From assembly GCA_036390175.1 (NCBI GenBank), contig DASWCG010000008.1, forward strand, positions 1 to 11,863: a stretch of DNA of 11,863 nucleotides, read 5' to 3'. The position numbers and the translations under genes are program-made. Within the stretch, counting starts at the first letter, position 1; the number at the start of each line of letters is the position of its first letter. Origin of the DNA: DASQHY01 sp036390175. Its GTDB lineage: Bacteria > Acidobacteriota > Terriglobia > Acidiferrales > UBA7541. Below, one piece after another: positions 6,155 to 11,863 of the stretch. The notes under the pieces are model-generated. The model ran no database searches. It was not told where the DNA came from and was given only the letters and a program-made list of their open reading frames with translations.

Positions 6155-6683
6155 ACGACTTGCCAAGAATCTTGCGCATCTTGCCACGCATTTTCACGAG
6201 TCCCTTCAGTGCGCCCGGCGGCATGCGCAAGACCTCTTCGTAGAGGCCGCTCATGGCACGCAAGAACTCGAGCATGGTTTCCAGGCGCTGGCGCGTGTAG
6301 GCGTCGCCCTGGCCGTCGCTGCTGACCTCGGCAACACATTCCTGAAGAATGCGAAGCGTGGGATCAATCTCGCGGCGCTTGCGCTCTTCGGAGACGGTCC
6401 GGAAGATCTCCCAGACGTCCTTGAAGGTTTCGAAGTGATCGCGGCGGTCGCCCAGAACGTGGACGACGCGAACAATGCGCCATCCCTGGAGCTCGCGGAG
6501 GCTGTTGCTGACGTTGGAGCGGGCCACGGAGAGCGTTTTGGAGATTTCCTCGGCGTGGAGGGGCCGCGGGGAAAGGAACAGCAGGGCATGGACCTGAGCA
6601 ACGGTGCGGTTGATGCCCCAGCGGGTGCCCATTTCGCCCCAGTGGAGGATGAACTTTTGCGCGACGGGGGTGAGGGTAGGCAT
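6153..6683 (-). CDS. GbsR/MarR-type winged-helix transcriptional regulator
   Basis: 176 residues from the ATG at 6683. The frame also opens at 6725, but that codon lies inside the promoter spacer and cannot be in the transcript. The N terminus matches the GbsR type: KFILHWGEMGTRWGINRTVAQ at 10-30. The winged helix-turn-helix spans about 30-85, with AEEISKTLSVARSNVSNSLR (44-63) as the HTH and VLGDRRDHFE as the wing. A helical dimerisation region follows (88-160), then a basic tail. GbsR proteins are MarR-like repressors; the best-known one controls glycine-betaine synthesis from choline. No choline genes are near, so its ligand here is unknown. A strong promoter with a palindrome over the -10/+1 region points to autorepression. 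Downstream targets are probably the DCC and membrane-protein genes. Confidence 0.87.
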   Translation of the reverse strand: MPTLTPVAQKFILHWGEMGTRWGINRTVAQVHALLFLSPRPLHAEEISKTLSVARSNVSNSLRELQGWRIVRVVHVLGDRRDHFETFKDVWEIFRTVSEERKRREIDPTLRILQECVAEVSSDGQGDAYTRQRLETMLEFLRAMSGLYEEVLRMPPGALKGLVKMRGKMRKILGKS

Positions 6684-6698
6684 TTTGTTTTCTCTAAT

Positions 6699-6714
6699 TT
6701 CTGTCAAAACAGAA
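6699..6714. promoter_or_regulatory. Palindromic operator TTCTGT-N4-ACAGAA
   Basis: TTCTGT (6699-6704) and ACAGAA (6709-6714) are perfect 6-base arms around CAAA. The site covers the last bases of the -10 box and the expected transcription start of the GbsR-type gene. A dimeric MarR-type protein bound there would block its own transcription. A wider TGTC...GACA pair (6702-6705 and 6720-6723) surrounds the site. Confidence 0.6.
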
Positions 6715-6741
6715 TATACAGACATTTGTGTTGCTTGTCAA
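6713..6741 (-). promoter_or_regulatory. Sigma-70 promoter of the GbsR-type regulator operon
   Basis: On the minus strand, TTGACA (6741-6736, perfect consensus) and TATATT (6718-6713, 5 of 6) are separated by exactly 17 bases. The transcript would begin near 6705-6707, about 23 bases before the ATG at 6683. This is the strongest promoter in the window. Confidence 0.8.
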
Positions 6742-6850
6742 GGCCTATTTATGAGAAGCCGCGACCTTGCGGAACCTGCACATTCCAGGGGACTTGCGGA
6801 CATTCTTTCGGGATCCTGGCAGAGGTGGCGACAAGGTCCTGGCAGGCGCT

Positions 6851-8179
6851 CTACGGAGATAAAACCGGCGAAGTGGCCGTGGAGACCAACTCGGGAACTT
6901 CGATGTGGATTATCGTTCCCTTCCCCTCGCGGCTGGAAATGTCCATGCGGAAGTCGCCGCCGTAAAGCACGCGCAGGCGCTCGTGGACATTGCTGAGGCC
7001 GATCCCTTCGTCATAGACGCGCGGGAGCCGGTCTTCGGTGATGCCCGCGCCGTTGTCTTCCACTTCGATGACCAGGCGGCTGGCTTGCGTTGACGTGCGG
7101 ATGGAGATCTGTCCACCTGCGAGCTTGAGCGCCAGGCCGTGCTTTAAAGAATTTTCGACAATGGGCTGAAGGAGCATGCTGGGAACGAAGATGTCGAGGG
7201 TCTGCTCGTCGACGTGCTTGATAATTTCGAGGTTGTCGCGGCCGAAACGGGCCACCTCGATATCCAGGTAATCGTCAATGAACTCGAGTTCCTCGCGGAG
7301 GGGAACGTAGGTTTCGTGTTTGCGCAGCAGGCGGCGGAGAATGTTGCTGAGCTTGAGGACCACGCCGCGCGCCAGGTCGGGGTCGAAACGAATCAGGGAG
7401 GAGACGGTATTGAGCGTGTTGAACAAAAAGTGGGGATTGATTTGGCTGGAGAGCGCGTCCATGCGGGCTTTGAGAAGGAGCTGCTGGTGCTGCTCAAGGT
7501 TCATTTCGACGCGCGTGTTGTTCCAAATTTTGATGGGCACGGCGATGGCCATCACGGTGGCGAGAACAGCCGGCCCCAACTCCCAAACATGGCGCACGTC
7601 CACAACAAAAAGCCAAGAGGGCTTGGTGGCATGTACGAGCGCGACATGCGCGATTTCCAGGCCAACCGAGGCCATCAAAGGAAGCATTTCCCAGGAGAGC
7701 CGCGCGTGGCGGAACAATCGGAAGACGGCGCGGGGAATATTGAGAAAGGTAAACGGCCCGAAATTCCAGATTTCCTCCTTATTGGGAATGACCTGGCGAA
7801 TCAATCCCCCCAGCAAGCCGGCGAAAGCGGCGGACGGAGTGGAGAGCCATTCATGATTGAAGAATGCGGGGAGGCTGACGAGCGAGCCTCCCATGGGCCC
7901 AACGACGCGCCCACCCAGCAAACCCAGCAGAAACGAACCCTCGAGCGACAGATCGGCAAACCGGTACGCCGGGCTGACCAGACGCAGCATCACGCCGATG
8001 GCCAGCGGCGGGGTCATAAATAGAAGGAGCTTCACTTTTTGGTCGGAATCGCGGATTTCGGTGAAGAGCACCTTGCGGAAGGCGGTCCAGCGCACCAGCA
8101 TCGCGGCAAAGGAAGCTGCAACGCCCACCTTCAGAAGCAAGGTGAACAGGAGGTCTTTTCCGGAAGAAAGGGTGTCCAT
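6851..8179 (-). CDS. LytS/YehU-type membrane sensor histidine kinase
   Basis: 442 residues from the ATG at 8179, which has TAAGGTG 9 bases upstream. A TTG at 8206 also opens the frame but is less likely. The N-terminal ~220 residues hold about five or six hydrophobic segments with a Gly-rich LLGLLGGRVVGPMGG stretch, as in the five-helix LYT sensor domain. A short coiled linker (LEQHQQLLLKARMD) leads to the His_kinase block SQINPHFLFNTLN with phospho-acceptor H250. The ATPase has the N box QPIVENSLKHG (N343), the G1 box DNGAG (near 375-379) and the G2 box GIGLSN (near 392-397). Such kinases usually phosphorylate LytTR-type response regulators. None is encoded in the window, so the partner lies elsewhere. 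The signal is unknown. It is a single gene, divergent from ribA, with its own 109-base gap downstream. Confidence 0.9.
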   Translation of the reverse strand: MDTLSSGKDLLFTLLLKVGVAASFAAMLVRWTAFRKVLFTEIRDSDQKVKLLLFMTPPLAIGVMLRLVSPAYRFADLSLEGSFLLGLLGGRVVGPMGGSLVSLPAFFNHEWLSTPSAAFAGLLGGLIRQVIPNKEEIWNFGPFTFLNIPRAVFRLFRHARLSWEMLPLMASVGLEIAHVALVHATKPSWLFVVDVRHVWELGPAVLATVMAIAVPIKIWNNTRVEMNLEQHQQLLLKARMDALSSQINPHFLFNTLNTVSSLIRFDPDLARGVVLKLSNILRRLLRKHETYVPLREELEFIDDYLDIEVARFGRDNLEIIKHVDEQTLDIFVPSMLLQPIVENSLKHGLALKLAGGQISIRTSTQASRLVIEVEDNGAGITEDRLPRVYDEGIGLSNVHERLRVLYGGDFRMDISSREGKGTIIHIEVPELVSTATSPVLSP

Positions 8180-8245
8180 CGGCCGCGACACCTTAACGGT
8201 AGCCAAAGGCGCCGCGGATGTAAAGCGGCGTGCGCGAATCGCTGC

Positions 8246-8254
8246 TGCTATACT
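8246..8254 (+). promoter_or_regulatory. Extended -10 promoter candidate for ribA
   Basis: TGCTATACT combines the TGn extension with TATACT (5 of 6). No good -35 box is seen, which is usual for extended -10 promoters. Transcription would begin near 8261, leaving a leader of about 20 bases to the ATG at 8281. That is too short for an FMN riboswitch. Confidence 0.45.
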
Positions 8255-8280
8255 ACGAAGGTGGCCCTGTGACGGAACGC

Positions 8281-8910
8281 ATGATGAAGAAAAAAAAGAC
8301 GCGGAGAAAGGAAGCGGCGGCGGTGAAGATTGTCGCGCAGGCCGCTCTGCCCACGCGTTTCGGCCGGTTCACGATCCTAGGATTGGAAGGGCGCGGCAAG
8401 GCGGAGACGGCGGTAGCGCTGGTTCGCGGGCGGCTGAATGGAAAGGGCGTTCCGGTGGTGCGCATTCATTCGCAATGTCTCACCGGAGACGTTCTGACGT
8501 CACGGAGATGCGACTGCCGGGCGCAGCTTGAGCTTTCCCTGCGCGCGATTGCGAAGGCGCCCTCGGGAGTTCTGCTCTATTTGCCGCAAGAGGGCCGGGG
8601 CATCGGTTTGATGAACAAGCTGAGAGCCTACGAATTGCAGGACCGCGGCATGGATACGGTGGAGGCCAACGAACGGCTGGGCTTTGCGGCCGACTCGCGC
8701 GATTACCGCTTTTGCGCTGAAGCGCTGCGGCGGCTGGGGGCGCGGCGCGTCCGGCTGCTTTCGAACAACCCGGACAAGGTGAAGCAGATCGAAAAGTTCG
8801 GCATCGAAGTGGTGGAACGGTTGCCCTGCCAGCCCAAAGTGCACCACGCCACGCGCTCTTACCTGCAAACGAAGAAAAGCAAGCTCGGCCATTTGCTGGC
8901 CGGGCTGTAA
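8281..8910 (+). CDS. ribA: GTP cyclohydrolase II
   Basis: First step of riboflavin synthesis: GTP to 2,5-diamino-6-ribosylamino-4-pyrimidinone 5'-phosphate, formate and pyrophosphate, Zn-dependent, cytoplasmic. 209 residues from the ATG at 8281. A GTG at 8269 with GAAGGTGG before it is an equally possible start; the frame further up lies inside the promoter. Zinc ligands are C66, C77 and C79 (SQCLTGDVLTSRRCDC). The loop PQEGRGIGLMNK follows, and Y117, D138 and R140 align by spacing with the E. coli catalytic Y105, D126 and R128. The C-terminal LLSNNPDKV is also typical. It is a stand-alone enzyme, not fused to the RibB domain, so dihydroxybutanone phosphate synthase must be elsewhere. A Lys-rich N terminus (MMKKKKTRRK) is an unusual extension. 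It converges on the ThiS gene. Confidence 0.95.
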   Translation: MMKKKKTRRKEAAAVKIVAQAALPTRFGRFTILGLEGRGKAETAVALVRGRLNGKGVPVVRIHSQCLTGDVLTSRRCDCRAQLELSLRAIAKAPSGVLLYLPQEGRGIGLMNKLRAYELQDRGMDTVEANERLGFAADSRDYRFCAEALRRLGARRVRLLSNNPDKVKQIEKFGIEVVERLPCQPKVHHATRSYLQTKKSKLGHLLAGL

Positions 8911-8931
8911 GCCTGAAATAGTCTGTTGCGA

Positions 8932-9141
8932 ACCGCCGCCGACGAAATGAACGATTTCAAAGCGGTCCCCGGATTGGACGCGGGTTTGGTCCCAACGAGA
9001 GCGGGGAAGAATGTCCTGGTTGTATTCAATGGCGACGCGGCCGGCAGGGATACCAAGCTGAGCGAGCATTTCGCTCACGGAAAGTCCCGGTGGGACTTCA
9101 CGAGACTCGCCATTGATGACAACCGTTACGGCAGCGTTCAT
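8932..9141 (-). CDS. thiS: ThiS-like sulfur carrier protein, stop codon lost after the diglycine
   Basis: Ubiquitin-like sulfur carrier of thiamine thiazole synthesis. The C-terminal glycine is adenylated by ThiF and converted to a thiocarboxylate. Residues 1-70 are a complete ThiS: VVINGESREVP (7-17), LSVSEMLAQLG (20-30), VAIEYNQDILPR (36-47) and the hallmark end FEIVHFVGGG (61-70). ThiS normally stops directly after the glycines. Here codon 71 is TCG (8931-8929), one base from TAG, and the frame stays open to a stop at 8500. This would add 143 residues read antisense to ribA, with no recognisable fold. The listed end is that of the ThiS module. The start ATG overlaps the stop of the 87-residue upstream gene as ATGA. 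ThiF, ThiG and ThiH are not nearby, and I see no TPP riboswitch upstream. Confidence 0.8.
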
Positions 9142-9401
9142 GGCACCGGGGCTTTAAAGGAGCCGGAGCGGAGTTCCTCAATCACGCTGTGGTGCTGATC
9201 CTCGACGCGCTGCCGCAAGATCTCCTGAAGGTCCCCATCCGTATTGAGCACGTCGTAATAGCTGGTGGTGCGCCGATGAAGAAGGCGTCCGCCTGCGTAG
9301 ACTGTGGTGTCAATGAACGGGTGGTCGGCGCCGCGGTCTTCGGTCTGAACGTGGTATAGAGTCCGCCCAACCTGCACGTTGGAGCTGTGTCCGAGGTTCA
9401 T
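9138..9401 (-). CDS. Conserved-looking 87-residue protein of unknown function, coupled to thiS
   Basis: I do not recognise a named family. The ATG at 9401 is chosen over the upstream Met at 9440 because AAGGGA lies 8 bases before it. The product is soluble, with no signal peptide, membrane segment or Cys. Visible parts are an N-terminal MNLGHSSNVQVGRTLYHVQT, likely beta-strands, an acidic TEDRGADH turn, an IDTTVYAGGRLLHRRT strand-turn-strand region, and a C-terminal helix LRQRVEDQHHSVIEELRSG. His and Asp are frequent. Its TGA overlaps the thiS start (ATGA), so the two are translationally coupled and may act together; this is position-based inference. It is divergent from nuoA and shares the 109-base gap with it. 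A perfect TATAAT on the minus strand at 9498-9493 could be its -10 box. Confidence 0.75.
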   Translation of the reverse strand: MNLGHSSNVQVGRTLYHVQTEDRGADHPFIDTTVYAGGRLLHRRTTSYYDVLNTDGDLQEILRQRVEDQHHSVIEELRSGSFKAPVP

Positions 9402-9468
9402 TCGCCGGTCCCTTCGATCGAGTTCAACCCGCAGCGACATCCAGAATCATTTGTGCGGCGCGCCCTAT

Positions 9469-9497
9469 TTGACCGAGGACAGTCAGGCCGTTATTAT
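9469..9497 (+). promoter_or_regulatory. Sigma-70 promoter of the nuo operon
   Basis: TTGACC (9469-9474) and TATTAT (9492-9497) are separated by 17 bases. The expected start near 9503-9505 leaves a leader of only about 7 bases before the nuoA ATG at 9511, with CGGAA as the only SD-like sequence. The same bases read TATAAT on the minus strand (9498-9493), so the site may fire in both directions. Confidence 0.6.
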
Positions 9498-9510
9498 ACC
9501 TTGTGCGGAA

Positions 9511-9882
9511 ATGAGCGGAAGTTTTCTCGATAGCTACACGCCGTTATTGATACATCTCCTGGCGGCCATGGGGCTGGCCGGAGCGCTGGTGATTGTTTCG
9601 AGCCTGGTGGGGTGGCGGCGGCCAAACCGGGCCAAGCAAGAAGCGTATGAGTGCGGCATGGAGCCGACGGGCGACGCGCGGGAACCCTTCTCGGTGAAAT
9701 TTTATCTTGTGGCCATGGTCTTCATTTTGTTCGACGTCGAGGCCATCTTCCTGTACCCCTGGGCATACATCTTTCGCGAGCTGAGCTGGTTCGGTTTTGT
9801 GGAGATGCTGCTGTACATCGTGATGCTGCTGGCCGGCTACGTCTATTTGTGGAAGAAAGGCGCGCTCGACTGGAACCGCTAG
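9511..9882 (+). CDS. nuoA: NADH-quinone oxidoreductase subunit A
   Basis: Membrane subunit of complex I (ND3 homologue) at the junction of the peripheral and membrane arms. 123 residues with three membrane helices (about 12-34, 63-86 and 94-115). The conserved loop YECGMEPTGDAREPF (46-60) contains C48, the equivalent of the ND3 loop Cys. It is followed by KFYLVAMVFILFDVEAIFLY (63-82) with D75 and E77. The start is ATG 9511; the frame opens earlier but passes through the promoter. It begins the operon, with nuoC 26 bases downstream instead of nuoB. Confidence 0.95.
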   Translation: MSGSFLDSYTPLLIHLLAAMGLAGALVIVSSLVGWRRPNRAKQEAYECGMEPTGDAREPFSVKFYLVAMVFILFDVEAIFLYPWAYIFRELSWFGFVEMLLYIVMLLAGYVYLWKKGALDWNR

Positions 9883-9908
9883 CGGCCCGTTCGGCAATCG
9901 AAACCCCC

Positions 9909-10388
9909 ATGACGGAGAAAGCGGAACTCGAACAGAACCCGACAGTACAAAGGCTGCGCGCGTGGAATCCGCGAGCAGTGAGTGAAGTACTGGAATTCCG
10001 CGGGGAAATCACAGTGCTTGTGCCGCGGGAGCTGCTGCTGGGCGCTGCGGAGCTGCTGTGCAACGACGCAGGCCTGCTGTTCAACTTCCTTTCCGACCTT
10101 ACTTGCGTGGACCGCTTCCCCATCGAACCACGATTTGAATTGAACTACCACCTGCTCTCGATTCCGCGCCGGGAGAAGCTGCGGATGCGCCTGTGGGTGT
10201 CCGGCAGCGATCCGGTTGTCGCATCGCTGACGCCGGTGTGGCCGGGGATCAACTGGCACGAGCGTGAGACATTTGACTTGTTCGGCGTGCGATTCGAAGG
10301 GCATCCGGATTTGCGGCGCATCCTGATGCCACAGGATTGGGAAGGTTATCCCCTGCGCAAGGATTATCCCGTGGAAGGGTACCGCTGA
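9909..10388 (+). CDS. nuoC: NADH-quinone oxidoreductase subunit C
   Basis: Peripheral-arm subunit (30 kDa / Nqo5 homologue) that packs against NuoD and NuoB. 159 residues. The family signature is complete: HERETFDLFGVRF (117-129), GHPDLRRILMP (131-141) and EGYPLRKDYPV (145-155). It is not fused to NuoD as in E. coli. The ATG at 9909 follows nuoA by 26 bases. No good Shine-Dalgarno is visible; the nearest is a weak purine stretch. Its TGA shares one base with the nuoD ATG (TGATG), so translation of nuoD is probably coupled. Confidence 0.95.
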   Translation: MTEKAELEQNPTVQRLRAWNPRAVSEVLEFRGEITVLVPRELLLGAAELLCNDAGLLFNFLSDLTCVDRFPIEPRFELNYHLLSIPRREKLRMRLWVSGSDPVVASLTPVWPGINWHERETFDLFGVRFEGHPDLRRILMPQDWEGYPLRKDYPVEGYR

Positions 10389-11587
10389 TGCCCACGACCG
10401 TGCAAACCGCCACCGGGCCGGCCCGGACGATGGTGCTGAACATGGGCCCGCAGCATCCTTCGACACACGGAGTCCTGCGCATCCTGCTGGAGTTGGACGG
10501 CGAAACGGTGGTGAAAGCCGAGCCGGACATCGGTTACCTGCACACGGGGATCGAAAAAAGCTGCGAATCAAAGACCTATTCACAGGTAATTACACTCACG
10601 GACCGCATTGATTATCTGGCGCCGCTATCGAACAACCTCTGCTACTGCCTGGCGGTGGAAAAGCTGCTCGGACTGCAAGTGCCCAAGCGCGCGCAAACGA
10701 TTCGCGTGCTGCTGACGGAGCTGACGCGGATCGCGTCCCACCTGGTGTGGCTGGGAACGCACGCCATTGATCTGGGGGCGATGAGCGTGTTCCTTTACTG
10801 CTTCCGCGAGCGCGAAGAGATCCTGAAAATTCTGGAGATGGTTTCCGGGCAGCGGATGATGACGAGCTACTTCCGCATCGGGGGCCTGGCGCTGGAGCCT
10901 CCGGCGGGCTGGCTGGACAAGGTGCAGCGGTTCCTCAGCATGTTTCCCAGCCGACTGCAAGAATACGAAGACCTGCTGACGCAGAACCGCATCTGGATCG
11001 GGCGCACGAAGGGCGTCGGAATCCTCAGCGCGGAAGACGCGATAGCCATGGGCGTTACGGGGCCGACGCTGCGGGCTGCCGGCGTTCCGTACGACGTCCG
11101 GAAATTTTTCCCGTACTCGAGCTACGAAGAATTTGATTTCGAAGTGCCCACGACGACCGAAAGCGATTGCTATGCGCGGTACCTGCTGCGGGTGGCGGAA
11201 ATGCGCGAGAGCCTGAAGATTGTCAAGCAGGCGATGACGAGAATCCCGCCGGAAGGCCCGATCCGGACGGACGCGCCGGGGATTGTGCCGCCGGAGCGCG
11301 AGAAGATGAAAACGGAGATGGAGGCGCTGATCTTCCATTTCAAGATCTTCACCGAGGGATTCTCTCCGCCGCCCGGCGAAGCCTACCAGACCATCGAATC
11401 GCCGCGCGGGGAGCTGGGCTTCTACGTGGCGAGCGATGGTTCGCCGAAGCCGCTGCGCGTGAAGGTGCGCGCGCCGTCGTTCGTGAACCTGCAGTCGCTG
11501 AGCCGGCTGACGGAAGGCCGGCTGATCGCCGACGTGATTGCCTGTATCGGGACGATTGATATTGTTCTGGGAGAAGTGGACCGGTAA
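10388..11587 (+). CDS. nuoD: NADH-quinone oxidoreductase subunit D
   Basis: 49 kDa / Nqo4 homologue, which forms the quinone-binding cavity with NuoB. 399 residues, normal length. LNMGPQHPSTHGVLR lies at 17-31 and GYLHTGIEK at 49-57. H27 and Y76 (TDRIDYLAPL) have the same 49-residue separation as Nqo4 H38 and Y87, the quinone head-group ligands. RIASHLVWLGTHAIDLGA, MMTSYFRIGG and ESPRGELGFY near the C terminus are also typical. It starts on the nuoC stop (TGATG) and ends on the nuoE start (TAATG). No anomaly is visible. Confidence 0.97.
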   Translation: MPTTVQTATGPARTMVLNMGPQHPSTHGVLRILLELDGETVVKAEPDIGYLHTGIEKSCESKTYSQVITLTDRIDYLAPLSNNLCYCLAVEKLLGLQVPKRAQTIRVLLTELTRIASHLVWLGTHAIDLGAMSVFLYCFREREEILKILEMVSGQRMMTSYFRIGGLALEPPAGWLDKVQRFLSMFPSRLQEYEDLLTQNRIWIGRTKGVGILSAEDAIAMGVTGPTLRAAGVPYDVRKFFPYSSYEEFDFEVPTTTESDCYARYLLRVAEMRESLKIVKQAMTRIPPEGPIRTDAPGIVPPEREKMKTEMEALIFHFKIFTEGFSPPPGEAYQTIESPRGELGFYVASDGSPKPLRVKVRAPSFVNLQSLSRLTEGRLIADVIACIGTIDIVLGEVDR

Positions 11588-11863
11588 TGGACCTGCCAGC
11601 GCAGCTCGCCGCGAAATTCGGACAGCTTATCACCCGGTATCCCATCAAACGTTCGGCGCTGGTCCCCATGCTGCTTTATGCGCAGGACGAGTACGGCTAC
11701 ATCAGCGACGACATGATTGCCGAGATTGCCCGGCGGCTGGATTTGAATACGCTGCAGGTAACGGAAACGCTGGTGTATTACTCGATGCTGCGGCAGAAGC
11801 CCGCGGGGAAACACCACATCCAGATTTGCACCAATGTTTCCTGCATGCTGCGCGGCGGGAACC
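11587..11863 (+). CDS. nuoE: NADH-quinone oxidoreductase subunit E, 3' end outside window
   Basis: 24 kDa / Nqo2 homologue with a [2Fe-2S] cluster (N1a) in the NADH-dehydrogenase module. 92 residues are visible before the window ends. The N-terminal helical domain includes YPIKRSALVPMLLYAQDEYG (18-37) and the ISDD..AEIARRL helix. The thioredoxin-like domain then gives the first two cluster ligands C81 and C86 in ICTNVSCMLRGG. The other two Cys lie beyond the end. Its ATG shares one base with the nuoD stop (TAATG). Confidence 0.93.
   Translation, partial: MDLPAQLAAKFGQLITRYPIKRSALVPMLLYAQDEYGYISDDMIAEIARRLDLNTLQVTETLVYYSMLRQKPAGKHHIQICTNVSCMLRGGN

Noticed and set aside
6814..6845. Direct repeat TCCTGGCAG (6814-6822 and 6837-6845) after the kinase gene
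   Set aside because: It is only two copies of 9 bases, with no associated structure or mobile-element feature; probably chance.
5421..6965. 514-codon open frame on the + strand
   Set aside because: It runs antisense through the membrane-protein, DCC and GbsR-type genes and across their promoter and terminator. The product is low-complexity and Arg/Ala-rich with no family signature. It is a GC-driven shadow frame.
7214..8023. 269-codon open frame on the + strand
   Set aside because: It is antisense to the sensor kinase and has shadow-type composition rich in Glu, Gln, His and Asn.
8180..8280. FMN riboswitch before ribA
   Set aside because: The whole gap is 101 bases, the likely leader about 20, and no conserved FMN element sequences are seen.
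9402..9510. TPP riboswitch before the thiS pair
   Set aside because: No CUGAGA-type core or paired helices are found in the upstream region on the minus strand.

Overview
The window looks like a GC-rich chromosomal segment of a soil or sediment bacterium, most likely Acidobacteriota. The reasons are a divergent Hfq-like Sm protein of the type I associate with that phylum, a bacillithiol gene (bshA), a GbsR-type regulator, a LytS-type kinase and a complex I operon, at roughly 60% GC. The assignment rests on remembered family features and no database search was possible.

Layout. 1-318: 3' part of an Hfq-like gene (+). 331-1408: a minus-strand pair, a short-chain dehydrogenase (SDR) followed by a PaaI-type hotdog thioesterase. 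The SDR lacks its catalytic segment. 1539-2678: bshA (+), first step of bacillithiol synthesis. 2820-3617: a four-helix diiron protein of the ferritin-like superfamily (+), preceded by a repeat-rich promoter region. 3776-5146: an exported serine hydrolase of the beta-lactamase fold (-). 5316-6683: a minus-strand cluster read as GbsR/MarR-type repressor, terminator hairpin, DCC-family thiol protein, then a small membrane protein broken by a one-base insertion. Its strong promoter carries a palindromic operator over the -10 element. 6851-8179: LytS/YehU-type sensor kinase (-). 8281-8910: ribA (+). 8932-9401: an 87-residue protein of unknown function, translationally coupled to a ThiS-like sulfur carrier (-). 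9511 to the end: nuoA-nuoC-nuoD-nuoE (+), the start of a complex I operon without nuoB in its usual place.

How the genes work together. The nuo genes are one transcription unit with overlapping stop and start codons. The 87-residue protein and ThiS are coupled by an ATGA overlap, as are the DCC protein and the membrane protein. The SDR and thioesterase are 16 bases apart and probably co-transcribed. The other genes appear to be single units for housekeeping or stress functions.

I found no CRISPR array, insertion sequence, tRNA, rRNA or phage gene, and no dedicated defence system. The most interesting material is smaller in scale. Three genes are structurally aberrant (SDR deletion, membrane-protein frameshift, ThiS stop loss). 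The GbsR promoter/operator/terminator arrangement is very clear, with a full Shine-Dalgarno sequence separated from the next start codon by the terminator hairpin. nuoB is missing from the operon. No gap between genes exceeds 300 bases.
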